64,000 nucleotides of DNA from Oscillospiraceae bacterium MB08-C2-2. Its GTDB lineage: Bacteria; Bacillota; Clostridia; Oscillospirales; Ruminococcaceae. The notes below the pieces were generated by a model that was given only the letters and a program-made list of their open reading frames with translations, searched no databases and was not told the DNA's origin. Below, piece after piece: positions 8,126 through 16,899 of this stretch. A program made the position numbers and the translations under genes. The stretch is taken from the NCBI GenBank assembly GCA_035621215.1, contig CP141729.1, positions 518,944-582,943 of the forward strand, written 5' to 3'. Within the stretch, counting starts at the first letter, position 1. Each line of letters starts with the position of its first letter.

Positions 8126-10792
8126 ATGATGAGTGAGTTTATGGAAAAAAAAGAAGCGCTGTTCGAACAATTGCATACCGATCCTGTAATCGGGTTAACA
8201 GAAGTACAGGTCGAGAAAAATCGGCAGCAGCATGGGAGTAATACACTGACCCGGCAAAAGTCGGAATCCCTGCTGCGGCGGATCTGGAACGCCGCAACCG
8301 AGCCTATGATTATCATGTTGATTATGGCGGGCGTCATCGCCCTTGTGGTTAACACCATTCGGGGTGTCACCGGCGGTGAAGCCGACTTCCTGGAATGTGT
8401 CGGCATCTTTGCGGCTATCTCCCTCTCTGTTATCATCACCGTGGTTATGGAAGGTAAGAGTGCCAAAGCGTTTGATGCTCTTTCCAAAATCAGCGACAAC
8501 ACCGTCATTAAAGCCATGCGTGGCGGTAATACGGTTATGATGAACCAGGAAGATATTGTTGCAGGTGATATTCTCCTGCTTTCCACCGGCGACAAAATCC
8601 CGGCCGACGGCAGACTGCTCGAAAGTGTGGGCCTGACCGCAGACGAATCGGCATTAACTGGGGAAAGCGTACCGGCAAAAAAGGACGCGGACTTCGAAAT
8701 CGGGGACGAAAAGACGCCCCTAGCCGAGCGCACCAACATGCTCTACCGGGGAAACTTTATCACAAATGGCTACTGTAAAATGATAGTCACCGCTGTGGGC
8801 GATTCCACCGAATTCGGCAAGATCGCCCGGGAACTGACCGAGACAAAGCAAACCAGCACACCACTTCAGGAAAAGTTGGCCAAGCTGGGTAAAACCATCA
8901 CTGTCCTCGGCGTGATTGCGGCTTCTATTGTGTTCATCTCCCAGCTTATTTCCTTTGCCATGCATGGCGGATTGGTGCTGGATGAGGTCATGGAAGCCTT
9001 TGTCACCAGCATTGTGCTGATTGTCGCCGCTGTTCCCGAAGGGCTGCCTACCATCGTAGCGGTGTCCCTTTCCATCAACATCATCAAGCTTTCAAAGCAG
9101 AATGCGTTGGTTAAGAAGATGATCGCCTCCGAGACAGTTGGTTGCATCAACGTGATTTGCTCAGACAAAACAGGTACCCTCACCGAAAACAAAATGACGG
9201 TTGGCGCATACTACGACACAGCTTGGCATATCGATACATCCGAGATGGCCTGCGATTGGCTGGTTCACAACATCTGCCTCAACACTACAGCCGATATTGG
9301 TGAGGACGGAACTTTTATCGGGAACCCCACCGAATGCGCTATGCTGAACTTCTATGAAAAATCGGCGCAGAGGAAAAACAGTGGCAAGACCTACCAAAAT
9401 GAGCGGGAAGAACATGAGATCATGCACGCTTTTCCCTTCAGCTCTGAACTCAAGCATATGACCACCATCTCCAAGGTGGACGGCAGGATCATTTCCTATG
9501 TGAAGGGCAGCCCAGAGAGTGTCTTTGCCATGTGCAATTTGACTGCTCAGGAACAGGCAGAAATTGAGAAATTCATTATGCAGGCGCAAGAAAAAGCCAT
9601 GCGTGTGCTGGCCTTCGCCCATAAAGAACTTCCCTCCATGCGGGACTATGAAGAGGAAGCCGAGCATCAGGAAATGGAAAGCAACATGGTCTTTGACGGC
9701 TTTGTTGCCATATCCGATCCGCTGCGAGGCGACGTCTATGATTCTGTCAAATCTTGTAGGGCGGCGGGTGTAGACCTTAAAATCCTCACCGGCGACAACA
9801 TCGTGACCGCCACAGCCATTGCCAATGAGCTGCATATTCTGGAAAATGGCAACGTGGCGGTGGAGGCCAAGGATATTGCCGAACTGAGCGATGAAGAGCT
9901 GACCGCTAAGCTGCCATCTATTAGTGTTATCGCCCGCAGCACGCCGACCATCAAGATGCGTGTTGTGAAACTCCTCAAAGCTGAGGGCAATGTAGTGGCG
10001 GTGACCGGCGATGGCATAAACGATGCACCGGCACTGAAGAACGCCGATGTGGGCATCGCTATGGGAATCTCGGGTACAGAAGTCTCGAAAGAGGCCAGTG
10101 ACATCGTGCTTCTGGATGACTCTTTCTCCACCATTGTCAAAGCGGTGAAGTGGGGCCGCAACATTTACGAGAACTTCAAGAGGTTTATCAGCTTCCAGCT
10201 CACCGTAAATCTTTCCTCAGTCATTGTAGTGTTCACATCCATTTTGATGGGGCTGAAAGCACCCTTTACTGCCCTGCAACTCCTGTGGATCAACATCATC
10301 ATGGATGGCCCTCCGGCGCTGACCCTGGGCTTGGAGCCCAACTACGACGACCTGATGAGCCGCCCGCCGACAAAGCGGAACGAGAGTATTGTTTCAAAGC
10401 CCATGTTGGGACGCATTGCCATCACCGGTATCTACATGTCTGTGGTGTTCCTATGCCAGTATGTTTTTAACTTCTTGGGTGCGACAGAGGCACAAATGCC
10501 AACCGTTCTGTTCACTCTATTTACTCTGTTCCAGCTCTTTAATGCCTTTAACTGCCGAGAGCTGCACAGCACCAGTATCTTCAAAAATCTGCTCAAGAAT
10601 AAGCTGATGCTGCTTGTGGTGGGCTGCACGTTCATCCTACAAATTATGATTATCCAGTTTGCCGGGGCATTTTTTGGTACTATCCCGCTGGATCTAATGA
10701 TGTGGCTTAAAATTTTTGGCGTTGCGGTCACGGTGGTTGTCTTGTCCGAATTGATTAAGATGTTTTGGCGCGGCGTTAAGAAGCGGGCATGA
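8126..10792 (+). CDS. P-type cation ATPase, PMR1/SPCA-like, probable Mn2+ (Ca2+) exporter
   Basis: The start is one of two adjacent ATGs at 8126/8129, after AAGGGGAG at 8112-8119. The product is 888 residues. It has an N-terminal cation-ATPase domain, the actuator motif LTGES near residue 178, the M4 motif VPEGLP near 302, phosphorylation motif DKTGTLTEN with Asp near 347, the nucleotide-domain KGSPESV, TGDGINDAPALK in the P domain, and the M6 motif MDGPPALTLG near 724. PEGLP places it in the P2A (SERCA-like) group. The MDGPPA sequence in M6 is that of secretory-pathway Ca2+/Mn2+ ATPases such as yeast PMR1, whereas SERCA has TDGLPA. Together with the Mn riboswitch and two terminators upstream, this makes Mn2+ efflux the best guess. 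It would move cations out of the cytoplasm at the cost of ATP. Ca2+ transport cannot be excluded. Confidence 0.92.
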   Translation: MMSEFMEKKEALFEQLHTDPVIGLTEVQVEKNRQQHGSNTLTRQKSESLLRRIWNAATEPMIIMLIMAGVIALVVNTIRGVTGGEADFLECVGIFAAISLSVIITVVMEGKSAKAFDALSKISDNTVIKAMRGGNTVMMNQEDIVAGDILLLSTGDKIPADGRLLESVGLTADESALTGESVPAKKDADFEIGDEKTPLAERTNMLYRGNFITNGYCKMIVTAVGDSTEFGKIARELTETKQTSTPLQEKLAKLGKTITVLGVIAASIVFISQLISFAMHGGLVLDEVMEAFVTSIVLIVAAVPEGLPTIVAVSLSINIIKLSKQNALVKKMIASETVGCINVICSDKTGTLTENKMTVGAYYDTAWHIDTSEMACDWLVHNICLNTTADIGEDGTFIGNPTECAMLNFYEKSAQRKNSGKTYQNEREEHEIMHAFPFSSELKHMTTISKVDGRIISYVKGSPESVFAMCNLTAQEQAEIEKFIMQAQEKAMRVLAFAHKELPSMRDYEEEAEHQEMESNMVFDGFVAISDPLRGDVYDSVKSCRAAGVDLKILTGDNIVTATAIANELHILENGNVAVEAKDIAELSDEELTAKLPSISVIARSTPTIKMRVVKLLKAEGNVVAVTGDGINDAPALKNADVGIAMGISGTEVSKEASDIVLLDDSFSTIVKAVKWGRNIYENFKRFISFQLTVNLSSVIVVFTSILMGLKAPFTALQLLWINIIMDGPPALTLGLEPNYDDLMSRPPTKRNESIVSKPMLGRIAITGIYMSVVFLCQYVFNFLGATEAQMPTVLFTLFTLFQLFNAFNCRELHSTSIFKNLLKNKLMLLVVGCTFILQIMIIQFAGAFFGTIPLDLMMWLKIFGVAVTVVVLSELIKMFWRGVKKRA

Positions 10793-10820
10793 GGAATAAA
10801 AGCGTAAAAAATTAAAAATA

Positions 10821-10850
10821 GCGGAAGTGCCGATTGTCCGGCGCTTCCGC
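10821..10850 (+). terminator. Strong hairpin after the ATPase gene, probable terminator without a clear U tract
   Basis: Arms 10821-10832 and 10839-10850 pair over 12 bp with one G-T wobble. The expected T run is missing: only ATATCTATT follows before the IS200 left end at 10860. The element sits right beside the hairpin and may have separated it from downstream sequence. Confidence 0.55.
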
Positions 10851-10859
10851 ATATCTATT

Positions 10860-11587
10860 GCTTAAGAACCACCGGCTTTGCCGGTGGAGAAAGACCTTAT
10901 AGGTATGGACAAGAAAAAAGCTCCCCGATATATTAAAAGTTAAGGTCTGCCAACCTAACTAAAAAATCGAGGAGGTCTTTAAATGAAAGACATAAACAGT
11001 TTAGAACATACCAAGTGGAGATGTCAATACCACGTAGTATTTGCACCAAAATACAGGAGACAAGTAATATATCGGGAAATTAAAGCAGACATAGGGTTTA
11101 TCCTAAGGAAATTGTGTGATCAAAAAGGGGTAGAAATTATAGAAGCGAACGCATGCCCAGATCACATCCATATGCTAATCAGTATACCACCAAAGTTTAG
11201 TGTATCGCAGATAATGGGGTATCTAAAAGGGAAGAGCAGCTTAATGATATTCGACCGTCATGCAAATTTGAAGTACAAATATGGAAATAGGCATTTCTGG
11301 GCAAGAGGGTATTATGTGGATACAGTAGGGCGGAATAAAAAGCAGATACAGGAGTATATCAAAAAGCAATTGGAGGAAGATGAGCTATCCGATCAGATGA
11401 GTCTCAAGGAGTACACTGACCCGTTTACGGGTAGCAAGAACACCAAGGCATAAAAACGTACCCCTTTAGGGGTTGCCCGAGAAAGCAATGCGGATGGCAG
11501 ATCTTTCGGGACCCCTTTAGGGGTACTGTCTGTATTGTGCCCTTCTAGGGCTTATTCAAGCCTCCGGCTTAGCCGGAGGTTTTGACT
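10860..11587 (+). mobile_element. IS200/IS605-family element (IS200 type, tnpA only), copy 1
   Basis: The 728-bp unit is defined by comparison with an identical-length copy at 49337-50064. It has no target duplication and no terminal inverted repeats. It carries subterminal hairpins instead, at 10869-10887 (CCACCGGC / GCCGGTGG) and 11561-11579 (CCTCCGGC / GCCGGAGG), the structures TnpA-type Y1 transposases recognise on single-stranded DNA. Two CCCCTTTAGGGG-type short palindromes follow the transposase gene, and the 5' leader can fold. There is no tnpB. End positions carry a 1-bp ambiguity. Confidence 0.92.
10983..11453 (+). CDS. tnpA: IS200 Y1-type transposase TnpA
   Basis: This 156-residue protein follows GAGGAGG. 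It contains the metal-binding HUH-type motif (PDHIHMLISIPP) and the catalytic tyrosine region (ARGYYVDTVGRNKKQIQEYI), both standard for the ~150-residue IS200 TnpA family. The enzyme cuts and rejoins single-stranded element ends, typically at replication forks. The gene is complete and its protein is identical to that of the copy at 49460-49930, so transposition within this genome was probably recent. Confidence 0.96.
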   Translation: MKDINSLEHTKWRCQYHVVFAPKYRRQVIYREIKADIGFILRKLCDQKGVEIIEANACPDHIHMLISIPPKFSVSQIMGYLKGKSSLMIFDRHANLKYKYGNRHFWARGYYVDTVGRNKKQIQEYIKKQLEEDELSDQMSLKEYTDPFTGSKNTKA

Positions 11588-11793
11588 AGTCATACCTTTA
11601 CTGTGTTGATATGGGTTTGTTAGATGCGTTATCGTAGCAGATATACATGATTTTGTGCAATTGCTATTTTCAGAAGGAGATGGGGGTGTTGTTAAGCAGG
11701 CTACAAATAAGAACTTGAATTTTTTTGTTCATCCATAGAGCCTTTTTTCCCCATTATAATGCTTTATTAAAACAAGTACCTGCAGTAAAGTCA
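11588..11793. other. Intergenic stretch without recognised feature
   Basis: About 200 bp between the IS200 right end and the VOC gene stop. It is AT-rich with no supported ORF or hairpin. Confidence 0.5.
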
Positions 11794-12201
11794 TTACCAA
11801 ATCACAAAGCAAAACGCATGCCCAGCCGGATCAATCATTGTGATCCATTTTTCAGGATCATATTGGACTTTGGCTTTTACTGCCCCACAGGAAAGAGCGT
11901 GCTGTGCGGCAAGCTCCAATTGTTCTTTGTCACGAACCGTAAAGTCCAAATGCGCCATCTGTTGCTGAGCAACCTGTTCTTCCGGCCAGACAGGCGGGGT
12001 ATATGCGCCGTTTTGCTGGAAGGCAATTTTGACGCCGCCTGACGGGGAAATAATATCTTTCCATTCGCTGTCCTCTGCGTAGTGTTTCTTCCACCCCAAA
12101 AGACGGATGTAAAAGTCAGACAGTGCCGCAGTGTCTTTGCATTCCAATACAATTGCATCCAGAGCAATAGGAAACATCATGTCAGTGCCTGATTTTTTCA
12201 T
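11794..12201 (-). CDS. VOC-superfamily (glyoxalase/bleomycin-resistance-like) protein
   Basis: The start at 12201 has an ideal AAGGAG six bases upstream; a longer frame to 12255 lacks a ribosome binding site. The 135-residue protein shows the paired beta-alpha-beta modules of the VOC fold: ALDAIVLECKDTAALSDFYI at the start, HLDFTVRDKEQLELAAQHAL in the middle and MIDPAGHAFCFVIW at the end. Length and pattern fit single-domain glyoxalase-like proteins, which bind metals or sequester small toxic molecules. The precise substrate is unknown. Expression is likely controlled through the inverted repeat that overlaps its promoter. Confidence 0.85.
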   Translation of the reverse strand: MKKSGTDMMFPIALDAIVLECKDTAALSDFYIRLLGWKKHYAEDSEWKDIISPSGGVKIAFQQNGAYTPPVWPEEQVAQQQMAHLDFTVRDKEQLELAAQHALSCGAVKAKVQYDPEKWITMIDPAGHAFCFVIW

Positions 12202-12225
12202 GGTTCTCCTTCCGTTTCTGCCCTT

Positions 12226-12267
12226 GTTATAAAGTCGGAGGGTACAGTTAAACAAACTGTACCCTCC
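12226..12267 (-). promoter_or_regulatory. Perfect inverted repeat (operator) overlapping the VOC gene promoter
   Basis: Arms GGAGGGTACAGTT (12237-12249) and AACTGTACCCTCC (12255-12267) match over 13 bp around a 5-bp centre. On the minus strand a TATAAC at 12231-12226 could be a -10, with TTGTTT in the dyad centre as the -35 at 18-bp spacing. This placement is reminiscent of MerR-family operators, which lie between -35 and -10. There is no T run, so a terminator is unlikely. The regulator gene is not adjacent. Confidence 0.6.
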
Positions 12268-12350
12268 GGTGTAGTATATTCTTGTCTTCCGTAAATTACA
12301 GCTAATACAAAAACGCAGTCTGAAGATAGATACCTCTTAAACAGGATAAA

Positions 12351-12374
12351 ATAGTCGCAGTATATCTAGAACAG
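12351..12374 (+). repeat. Left 24-bp inverted repeat flanking the recombinase gene
   Basis: ATAGTCGCAGTATATCTAGA plus ACAG at 12351-12374 recurs as a perfect reverse complement at 13776-13799, and the match breaks exactly at both ends. The pair encloses the tyrosine recombinase gene and 1.45 kb of DNA in total. Such repeats could be recombination sites (inversion) or element termini. Confidence 0.85.
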
Positions 12375-12384
12375 AGACAATGTT

Positions 12385-12404
12385 TTCGACATATTTCGAC
12401 ATAT
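12385..12404 (+). repeat. Tandem 10-bp direct repeat next to the left inverted repeat
   Basis: TTCGACATAT occurs twice in immediate tandem at 12385-12394 and 12395-12404, ten bases inside the left 24-bp repeat. One helical turn of spacing on the same face suggests protein binding, for example recombinase accessory (arm-type) sites or autoregulation. Confidence 0.55.
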
Positions 12405-12574
12405 TTTGCTATACTTCATTATATATCTTGTGGTTTTGCTTGTCAACATTACTAGAATACCAAGCAAAAAAAGCTATTCAGATGAGATCTAATGAAAAAT
12501 GCAGGCTTTTTTCGTCTATTTTCGAAAAATACGCCGTCAGCATAGTAGTCACATCTGAAAGGAGTTAAAACGCA

Positions 12575-13696
12575 ATGTCGCGAAAAGGAGAAAACATTTA
12601 TAAACGTAAGGATGGCCGATGGGAGGGGAGGTTGTTAAAGCCGGATGGGCGGTATCAATATTTTTATGCCAAAAGCTATCGGGAAGTACGAATAAAAATG
12701 AGAGAAGCCCCCAAACACAATGTAAATAAGAATACCAAAGCTGAATGCAACAAATTGGATGCGGCGGATTTGTTTGAGACTTGGCTAACGGGCAGTGCTT
12801 TAAACCGCGTAAAGCCTTCCACTTACGAAAGTTATTATTATTGTATTTATGGCTACGTGATTCCGCACTTCTCTCTTGCAGACAACAGAGAGATGACGAG
12901 CTTATCTATTGCTCGTTTCGTAAATAAAGTTGCTAACAATGCATCCATCTCCGAAACGTACAGAAAAAAAATTCTTTCTATTTTCAAACTAGCACTTCGA
13001 GAAATATGCAAAAGCATTCCCGAATCAGCTTCTTTAATTGAAGCAGTAACTCTGCCAAAGGTAATAGCTCCTAAAGAAATATCGATTTTCTCAATAAAAG
13101 AGCAGCGACTAATTGAGCATACAGTGGAAAGCTCCAAAAATAAAAAGGCCTTGGGAATTCTTATTTGTTTTTATACAGGCATCCGTTTGGGGGAGCTATG
13201 CGCCTTAAAATGGAGAGATATTGATTTTGAAGCAGGCACGGTATGTATTAGGCGAACCGTATCGCGCATACGTAACTTTGATGAGGGAAATTGTAAAACA
13301 TTGCTGCATGTGGGGACTCCCAAAAGTAGATCTTCTTTAAGAAAAATTCCACTGCCCACATTTTTGATAAGTCTTTTAAACAATATGCATCCCAGCCTTA
13401 TGAACGACGACTGCTATATTCTTACAGGGAATTCAGAGCCTTATGACCCACGGATTTACCAAAGACAGTATAAAAAGATTTTGACACAAGCAGGTGTAAC
13501 AGACCGCAAGTTTCACACCATTCGCCATACCTTTGCAACAAGGGCGTTGGAACTTGGCGTTGATATCAAAACCTTAAGTGAGATACTCGGGCATTCTAAT
13601 GTTAGCATTACACTCAATGTCTATGCACATTCTCTAATGGAACACAAAAAAGCCGCCATTGATAAATTTAACGAGATGCACACAGCGCATATGTAA
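12575..13696 (+). CDS. Tyrosine site-specific recombinase/integrase
   Basis: The 373-residue protein begins at an ATG after GAAAGGAGT. An N-terminal AP2-like/arm-binding region (MSRKGENIYKRKDGRWEGRL) precedes a SAM-like core-binding domain (~60-150) and a catalytic domain. The catalytic residues are Arg in FYTGIRLGELCALKWRDIDF, the HTIRHTFATR box (His-x-x-Arg), GHSNVSITLNVYAH with the second His, and the nucleophile Tyr in VYAH. This is the Tn916/phage-type Int arrangement at normal length. No excisionase, phage or conjugation gene is nearby. Instead the gene is bracketed by perfect inverted repeats at 12351 and 13776, which suggests a self-contained or invertible unit. Its base composition is more AT-rich than its neighbours. 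Confidence 0.93.
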   Translation: MSRKGENIYKRKDGRWEGRLLKPDGRYQYFYAKSYREVRIKMREAPKHNVNKNTKAECNKLDAADLFETWLTGSALNRVKPSTYESYYYCIYGYVIPHFSLADNREMTSLSIARFVNKVANNASISETYRKKILSIFKLALREICKSIPESASLIEAVTLPKVIAPKEISIFSIKEQRLIEHTVESSKNKKALGILICFYTGIRLGELCALKWRDIDFEAGTVCIRRTVSRIRNFDEGNCKTLLHVGTPKSRSSLRKIPLPTFLISLLNNMHPSLMNDDCYILTGNSEPYDPRIYQRQYKKILTQAGVTDRKFHTIRHTFATRALELGVDIKTLSEILGHSNVSITLNVYAHSLMEHKKAAIDKFNEMHTAHM

Positions 13697-13775
13697 CTTA
13701 CAGTTTCCGCCGTCAATTTTGCCGTCACACCTAACCTGATTTCCCTATAAATACGAATGAATTGCTGCAAATGCG

Positions 13776-13799
13776 CTGTTCTAGATATACTGCGACTAT
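13776..13799 (-). repeat. Right 24-bp inverted repeat flanking the recombinase gene
   Basis: Perfect reverse complement of 12351-12374, 79 bp after the recombinase stop. The next base on either side differs between the two copies. Confidence 0.85.
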
Positions 13800-14289
13800 G
13801 CAGGGCGACCGCTAAGAGTATTATAACTCAATGGATGAATTGTATTCCGTGCATAGAAACTATATTCTTGTTCTTTCATTAATAGCGGTCAGTTTCGTTA
13901 TACTGACCTTGCAACCGAACCAAATGACCCATGACCTATCCAACTGCTTGTTATGGGTGATTAAGAAATTTATTACTAGGACGATAATCTAAACATATGC
14001 AACTCAACAATTACATTACACGTGAATTTAGCTTGAGGGAGCAATCTGTATTGCGGCGTTTACAGCTCATTTTTCATTATTCTCACAAATAGGAATACTG
14101 CAAGGGATACATGAGAGGCGCTAAAAGCGGTTACACCTGTGGGCAGAGGGGCTGTTGCCGACAACGGAAGGCATTGCACCAAATGCATCACCCTACCACT
14201 CCACTGATCATAGCCTGAAAGGCCTTGCACTCATATACCAATGGTTATTTACACCAAACAAATATTAGTATTAGAAAGAGGGCCCCAAA
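13800..14289. other. 490-bp intergenic region upstream of the first chemotaxis receptor
   Basis: No ORF was supported. Two small dyads are visible: GACCGCTA near 13807 with TAGCGGTC near 13885, and a GGTCAGT...ACTGACC hairpin near 13890-13911. I searched by eye for a class I c-di-GMP riboswitch, common before Clostridial motility genes, and found none of its conserved blocks. A GAAAGAGGG ribosome binding site lies just before 14290. Confidence 0.5.
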
Positions 14290-16077
14290 ATGAAAAAGTG
14301 GTTTGAAAACTTACAGATTTCAAAAAAACTCTCAACAAGCTTCCTGTGTGTCGTTTTATTATCCGTTATAATAGGCGTTGTTGGCATTGTTTCAATTTAT
14401 CGTATTGACACCAACGATACCAAACTCTATGAAGAAGATACCTTAGGACTCAATTATGCCGGAGAAGCGGCTGTCCAGTTTATGCAGGTTCGCTATAGCT
14501 CTATTCGTCGTCAAAACACAAAGGATCCTGCGGCAATAAAAGAATTGGTGGAAACGATTAATAACAATATTATACAGATTGATACCTCACTCCACAATTT
14601 TGATTTGGCTGTAAAAGATCCCCTGCTTTTGGCGTTGACCGCTGAAATGAGGGGGGACTGGGATGAATATAAGGCTAATGTGACAAAAGAAAATGAGGCC
14701 GCACTTCAAGGACAAACGGTTGCTTTTTCTCAATCAATGGACGATCTGGCAAACGAACTGCGGGATGATTTTTTAAGTCTGTTTGATAAAGTCTCGGAAG
14801 AAGCTGAAGTTACAGCTGAAGGCAATACGGTAAGTGCGAGAATCGCCATTGTTATAATGGTAGCTGTTATTATCTTTTCTGCGGCTTTGGCACTGTTATT
14901 TTCTCAGTATATATCCTTTATTATCAGCAAACCGATTCAAATGTTATCCACGGTTTCCGGCATGCTTGCTGTGGGCGATGTTAATATTGACAATGTAATT
15001 GATGAAAAGGACTGGCTGCTAAAACACAGAAAGGACGAGGTTGGAGTTCTTGCCTTATCGTTTAACCATTTAATAGCCAGCACAAAGGAGCAGGTGCATC
15101 AAACCCAGATTGTTGCAGAAGGCGATCTTACCACTGCAATCACAGTCAGAGGTGAAAATGACCTGCTCGGACATTCTCTGGCCGAACTGGTTAGAAAATT
15201 CCACACCCTGGCTTCTTCTATTTCAGCAACATCGGAACAGGTGAACATCGGTGCCGAACAGGTTTCGGATGGCGCACAAGCACTATCCTCGGGCACGACA
15301 GAGCAGGCGGCTACCATTGAAGAATTGACTGCTTCTGTGACAAGTGTTGCCCGGCAGTCTGAGCTAAACGCTGTAAGCGTTCAAAAGGCCTCGGAATATG
15401 TAAAACAGGCTGGAGAAGGCGTAGAGGCAAGTAATGTACATATGCAGAAGCTGAATAATGCAATGAAAGAAATCAGTGCTTCCTCTGAGCAAATATCCAG
15501 CATTACTAAGGTAATTGAGGATATTGCATTTCAAACGAATATTCTAGCGCTTAACGCAGCCATTGAAGCTGCCCGTGCCGGCTCCGCCGGAAAAGGCTTT
15601 GCTGTGGTTGCCGATGAGGTTCGCAGTCTTGCCGCAAAATCTTCTGAAGCCGCAAAACAGACTTCAGATTTAATTGATAAATCTGTTGCAACAGTAGCAG
15701 GGGGCGAGCTGTTGGCCGCTGAAACATCAAAGCTGCTGAGCACTGTATCAGAAAAAGCAGAACTTGTTCAGCAATCAATTGAGGATATTGAACGGGCATC
15801 TGCCCAGCAGGCGGAAGCGATTGGGGAGATTAATCAGGGCTTGTCTCAAGTATCCTCTGTTGTTCAAACGAATGCGGCCACTGCAGAAGAAAGCTCCGCT
15901 GCCAGTGAGGAGTTAGCCACTCAAGCGCAAGCCTTGCAACACGAGGTAAAGAAATTTAAGCTTCATGATGATAACAATACCCATAGTATTTTTGAAAATC
16001 CAGAACTGCCGATAAAATCCAGAAGCGATGAAACTCACTTTTCGCTGGTAGGAGCGGCTGGCTTGGAGAAATATTGA
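14290..16077 (+). CDS. Methyl-accepting chemotaxis protein with four-helix-bundle sensor
   Basis: The 595-residue receptor has a first transmembrane helix at ~12-35 ([17 protein letters not shown]), a ~150-residue all-helical ligand region of the 4HB_MCP type, a second helix at ~188-212 ([20 protein letters not shown]), a HAMP domain to ~270, and a cytoplasmic signalling domain. The conserved hairpin tip [20 protein letters not shown] lies near residue 411. It ends without a CheR-docking pentapeptide. It would sense an extracellular cue and signal to CheA through CheW. The CheW gene and a second receptor follow on the same strand; no cheA, cheR or cheB gene is in the window. Confidence 0.95.
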   Translation: MKKWFENLQISKKLSTSFLCVVLLSVIIGVVGIVSIYRIDTNDTKLYEEDTLGLNYAGEAAVQFMQVRYSSIRRQNTKDPAAIKELVETINNNIIQIDTSLHNFDLAVKDPLLLALTAEMRGDWDEYKANVTKENEAALQGQTVAFSQSMDDLANELRDDFLSLFDKVSEEAEVTAEGNTVSARIAIVIMVAVIIFSAALALLFSQYISFIISKPIQMLSTVSGMLAVGDVNIDNVIDEKDWLLKHRKDEVGVLALSFNHLIASTKEQVHQTQIVAEGDLTTAITVRGENDLLGHSLAELVRKFHTLASSISATSEQVNIGAEQVSDGAQALSSGTTEQAATIEELTASVTSVARQSELNAVSVQKASEYVKQAGEGVEASNVHMQKLNNAMKEISASSEQISSITKVIEDIAFQTNILALNAAIEAARAGSAGKGFAVVADEVRSLAAKSSEAAKQTSDLIDKSVATVAGGELLAAETSKLLSTVSEKAELVQQSIEDIERASAQQAEAIGEINQGLSQVSSVVQTNAATAEESSAASEELATQAQALQHEVKKFKLHDDNNTHSIFENPELPIKSRSDETHFSLVGAAGLEKY

Positions 16078-16357
16078 TTACAGGTGAAAAAAGGGGAGTT
16101 TAGTTTGAAACAAACTGCAACCAACACCTCGTAAAAAGAGCATAGCCAAGCTAACTGTCCGAAAACAGCAAAACACACACCAGCGAACTGCACTATTTCG
16201 CCAACCTTTTAATCCACAATCCAAGTTTCGGGGAGTAAGCCCCGCCCATTCCACAGAGCATAGTCTAGCAAATTGAGACGGTATTTATACCCCAAGCGAT
16301 TGGCGCCCATGTTTCATGCTTTGTTGGTGCCTTTCGCAGAAAGGAATGGTCTTTAAT

Positions 16358-16882
16358 ATGAGCAAACAGGAACTATGGCAGATTGAGTACAACGACGAAA
16401 ACACCACCGACAATCGGTATCTAACATTTCGTGCAGACAATCAATTGTTTGGCATTTCTATTAGAGAAGTGGTTCAGATTGTTGGGATGCAGGAAATTAC
16501 CCAGTTGCCTGATCACCCATCCTACATAAAGGGCGTAATCAGCCTGCGAGAAGACATTATTCCGGTAATTGATGTGCGGGTGCGCTTTGGCAGACCTCAA
16601 GGCGCTTACGATGACAGAACCTGCATTATTATCACTAAGCTGCCAGAAGGAAGTTATGGATTTATTGTAGATGAGGTGGATGAAGTTTGCGATTTATTAC
16701 CCGAGCAAATTATTCTGCCTCCGCAAGTGAAATCAGAAATATCCAACTGCAGGTATTTAAAAGGAATTGCCCATCTTTCAAAAGGATTGGATAAAAGAGA
16801 AAAGACTATACTTATAATTGTTGCTTCCGAGTTGCTTGAGGAACACGAATTAGTTGAATTATCACGAGTTACAGAAAATTAA
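16358..16882 (+). CDS. cheW: CheW-like chemotaxis coupling protein
   Basis: ATG at 16358, twelve bases after AAAGGA, is preferred to the in-frame ATG at 16346, which overlaps that site. The 174-residue product is a single CheW domain: YLTFRADNQLFGISIREVVQ, PSYIKGVISLREDIIPVID with the family GxxxLRGxxIPVxD-like pattern, then EGSYGFIVDEVDEVCDLLPE and LKGIAHLSKGL. CheW bridges receptors and the kinase CheA in the polar array. Only 17 bp separate its stop from the next receptor gene, so the two are co-transcribed. The 280 bp upstream have no other recognisable gene. Confidence 0.93.
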   Translation: MSKQELWQIEYNDENTTDNRYLTFRADNQLFGISIREVVQIVGMQEITQLPDHPSYIKGVISLREDIIPVIDVRVRFGRPQGAYDDRTCIIITKLPEGSYGFIVDEVDEVCDLLPEQIILPPQVKSEISNCRYLKGIAHLSKGLDKREKTILIIVASELLEEHELVELSRVTEN

Positions 16883-16899
16883 AGGGGAAATGACCATCC

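Noticed and set aside
13800-14289. c-di-GMP riboswitch or other structured RNA upstream of the first MCP
   Set aside because: Only small dyads are present; none of the conserved blocks of class I or II c-di-GMP aptamers was found by eye.
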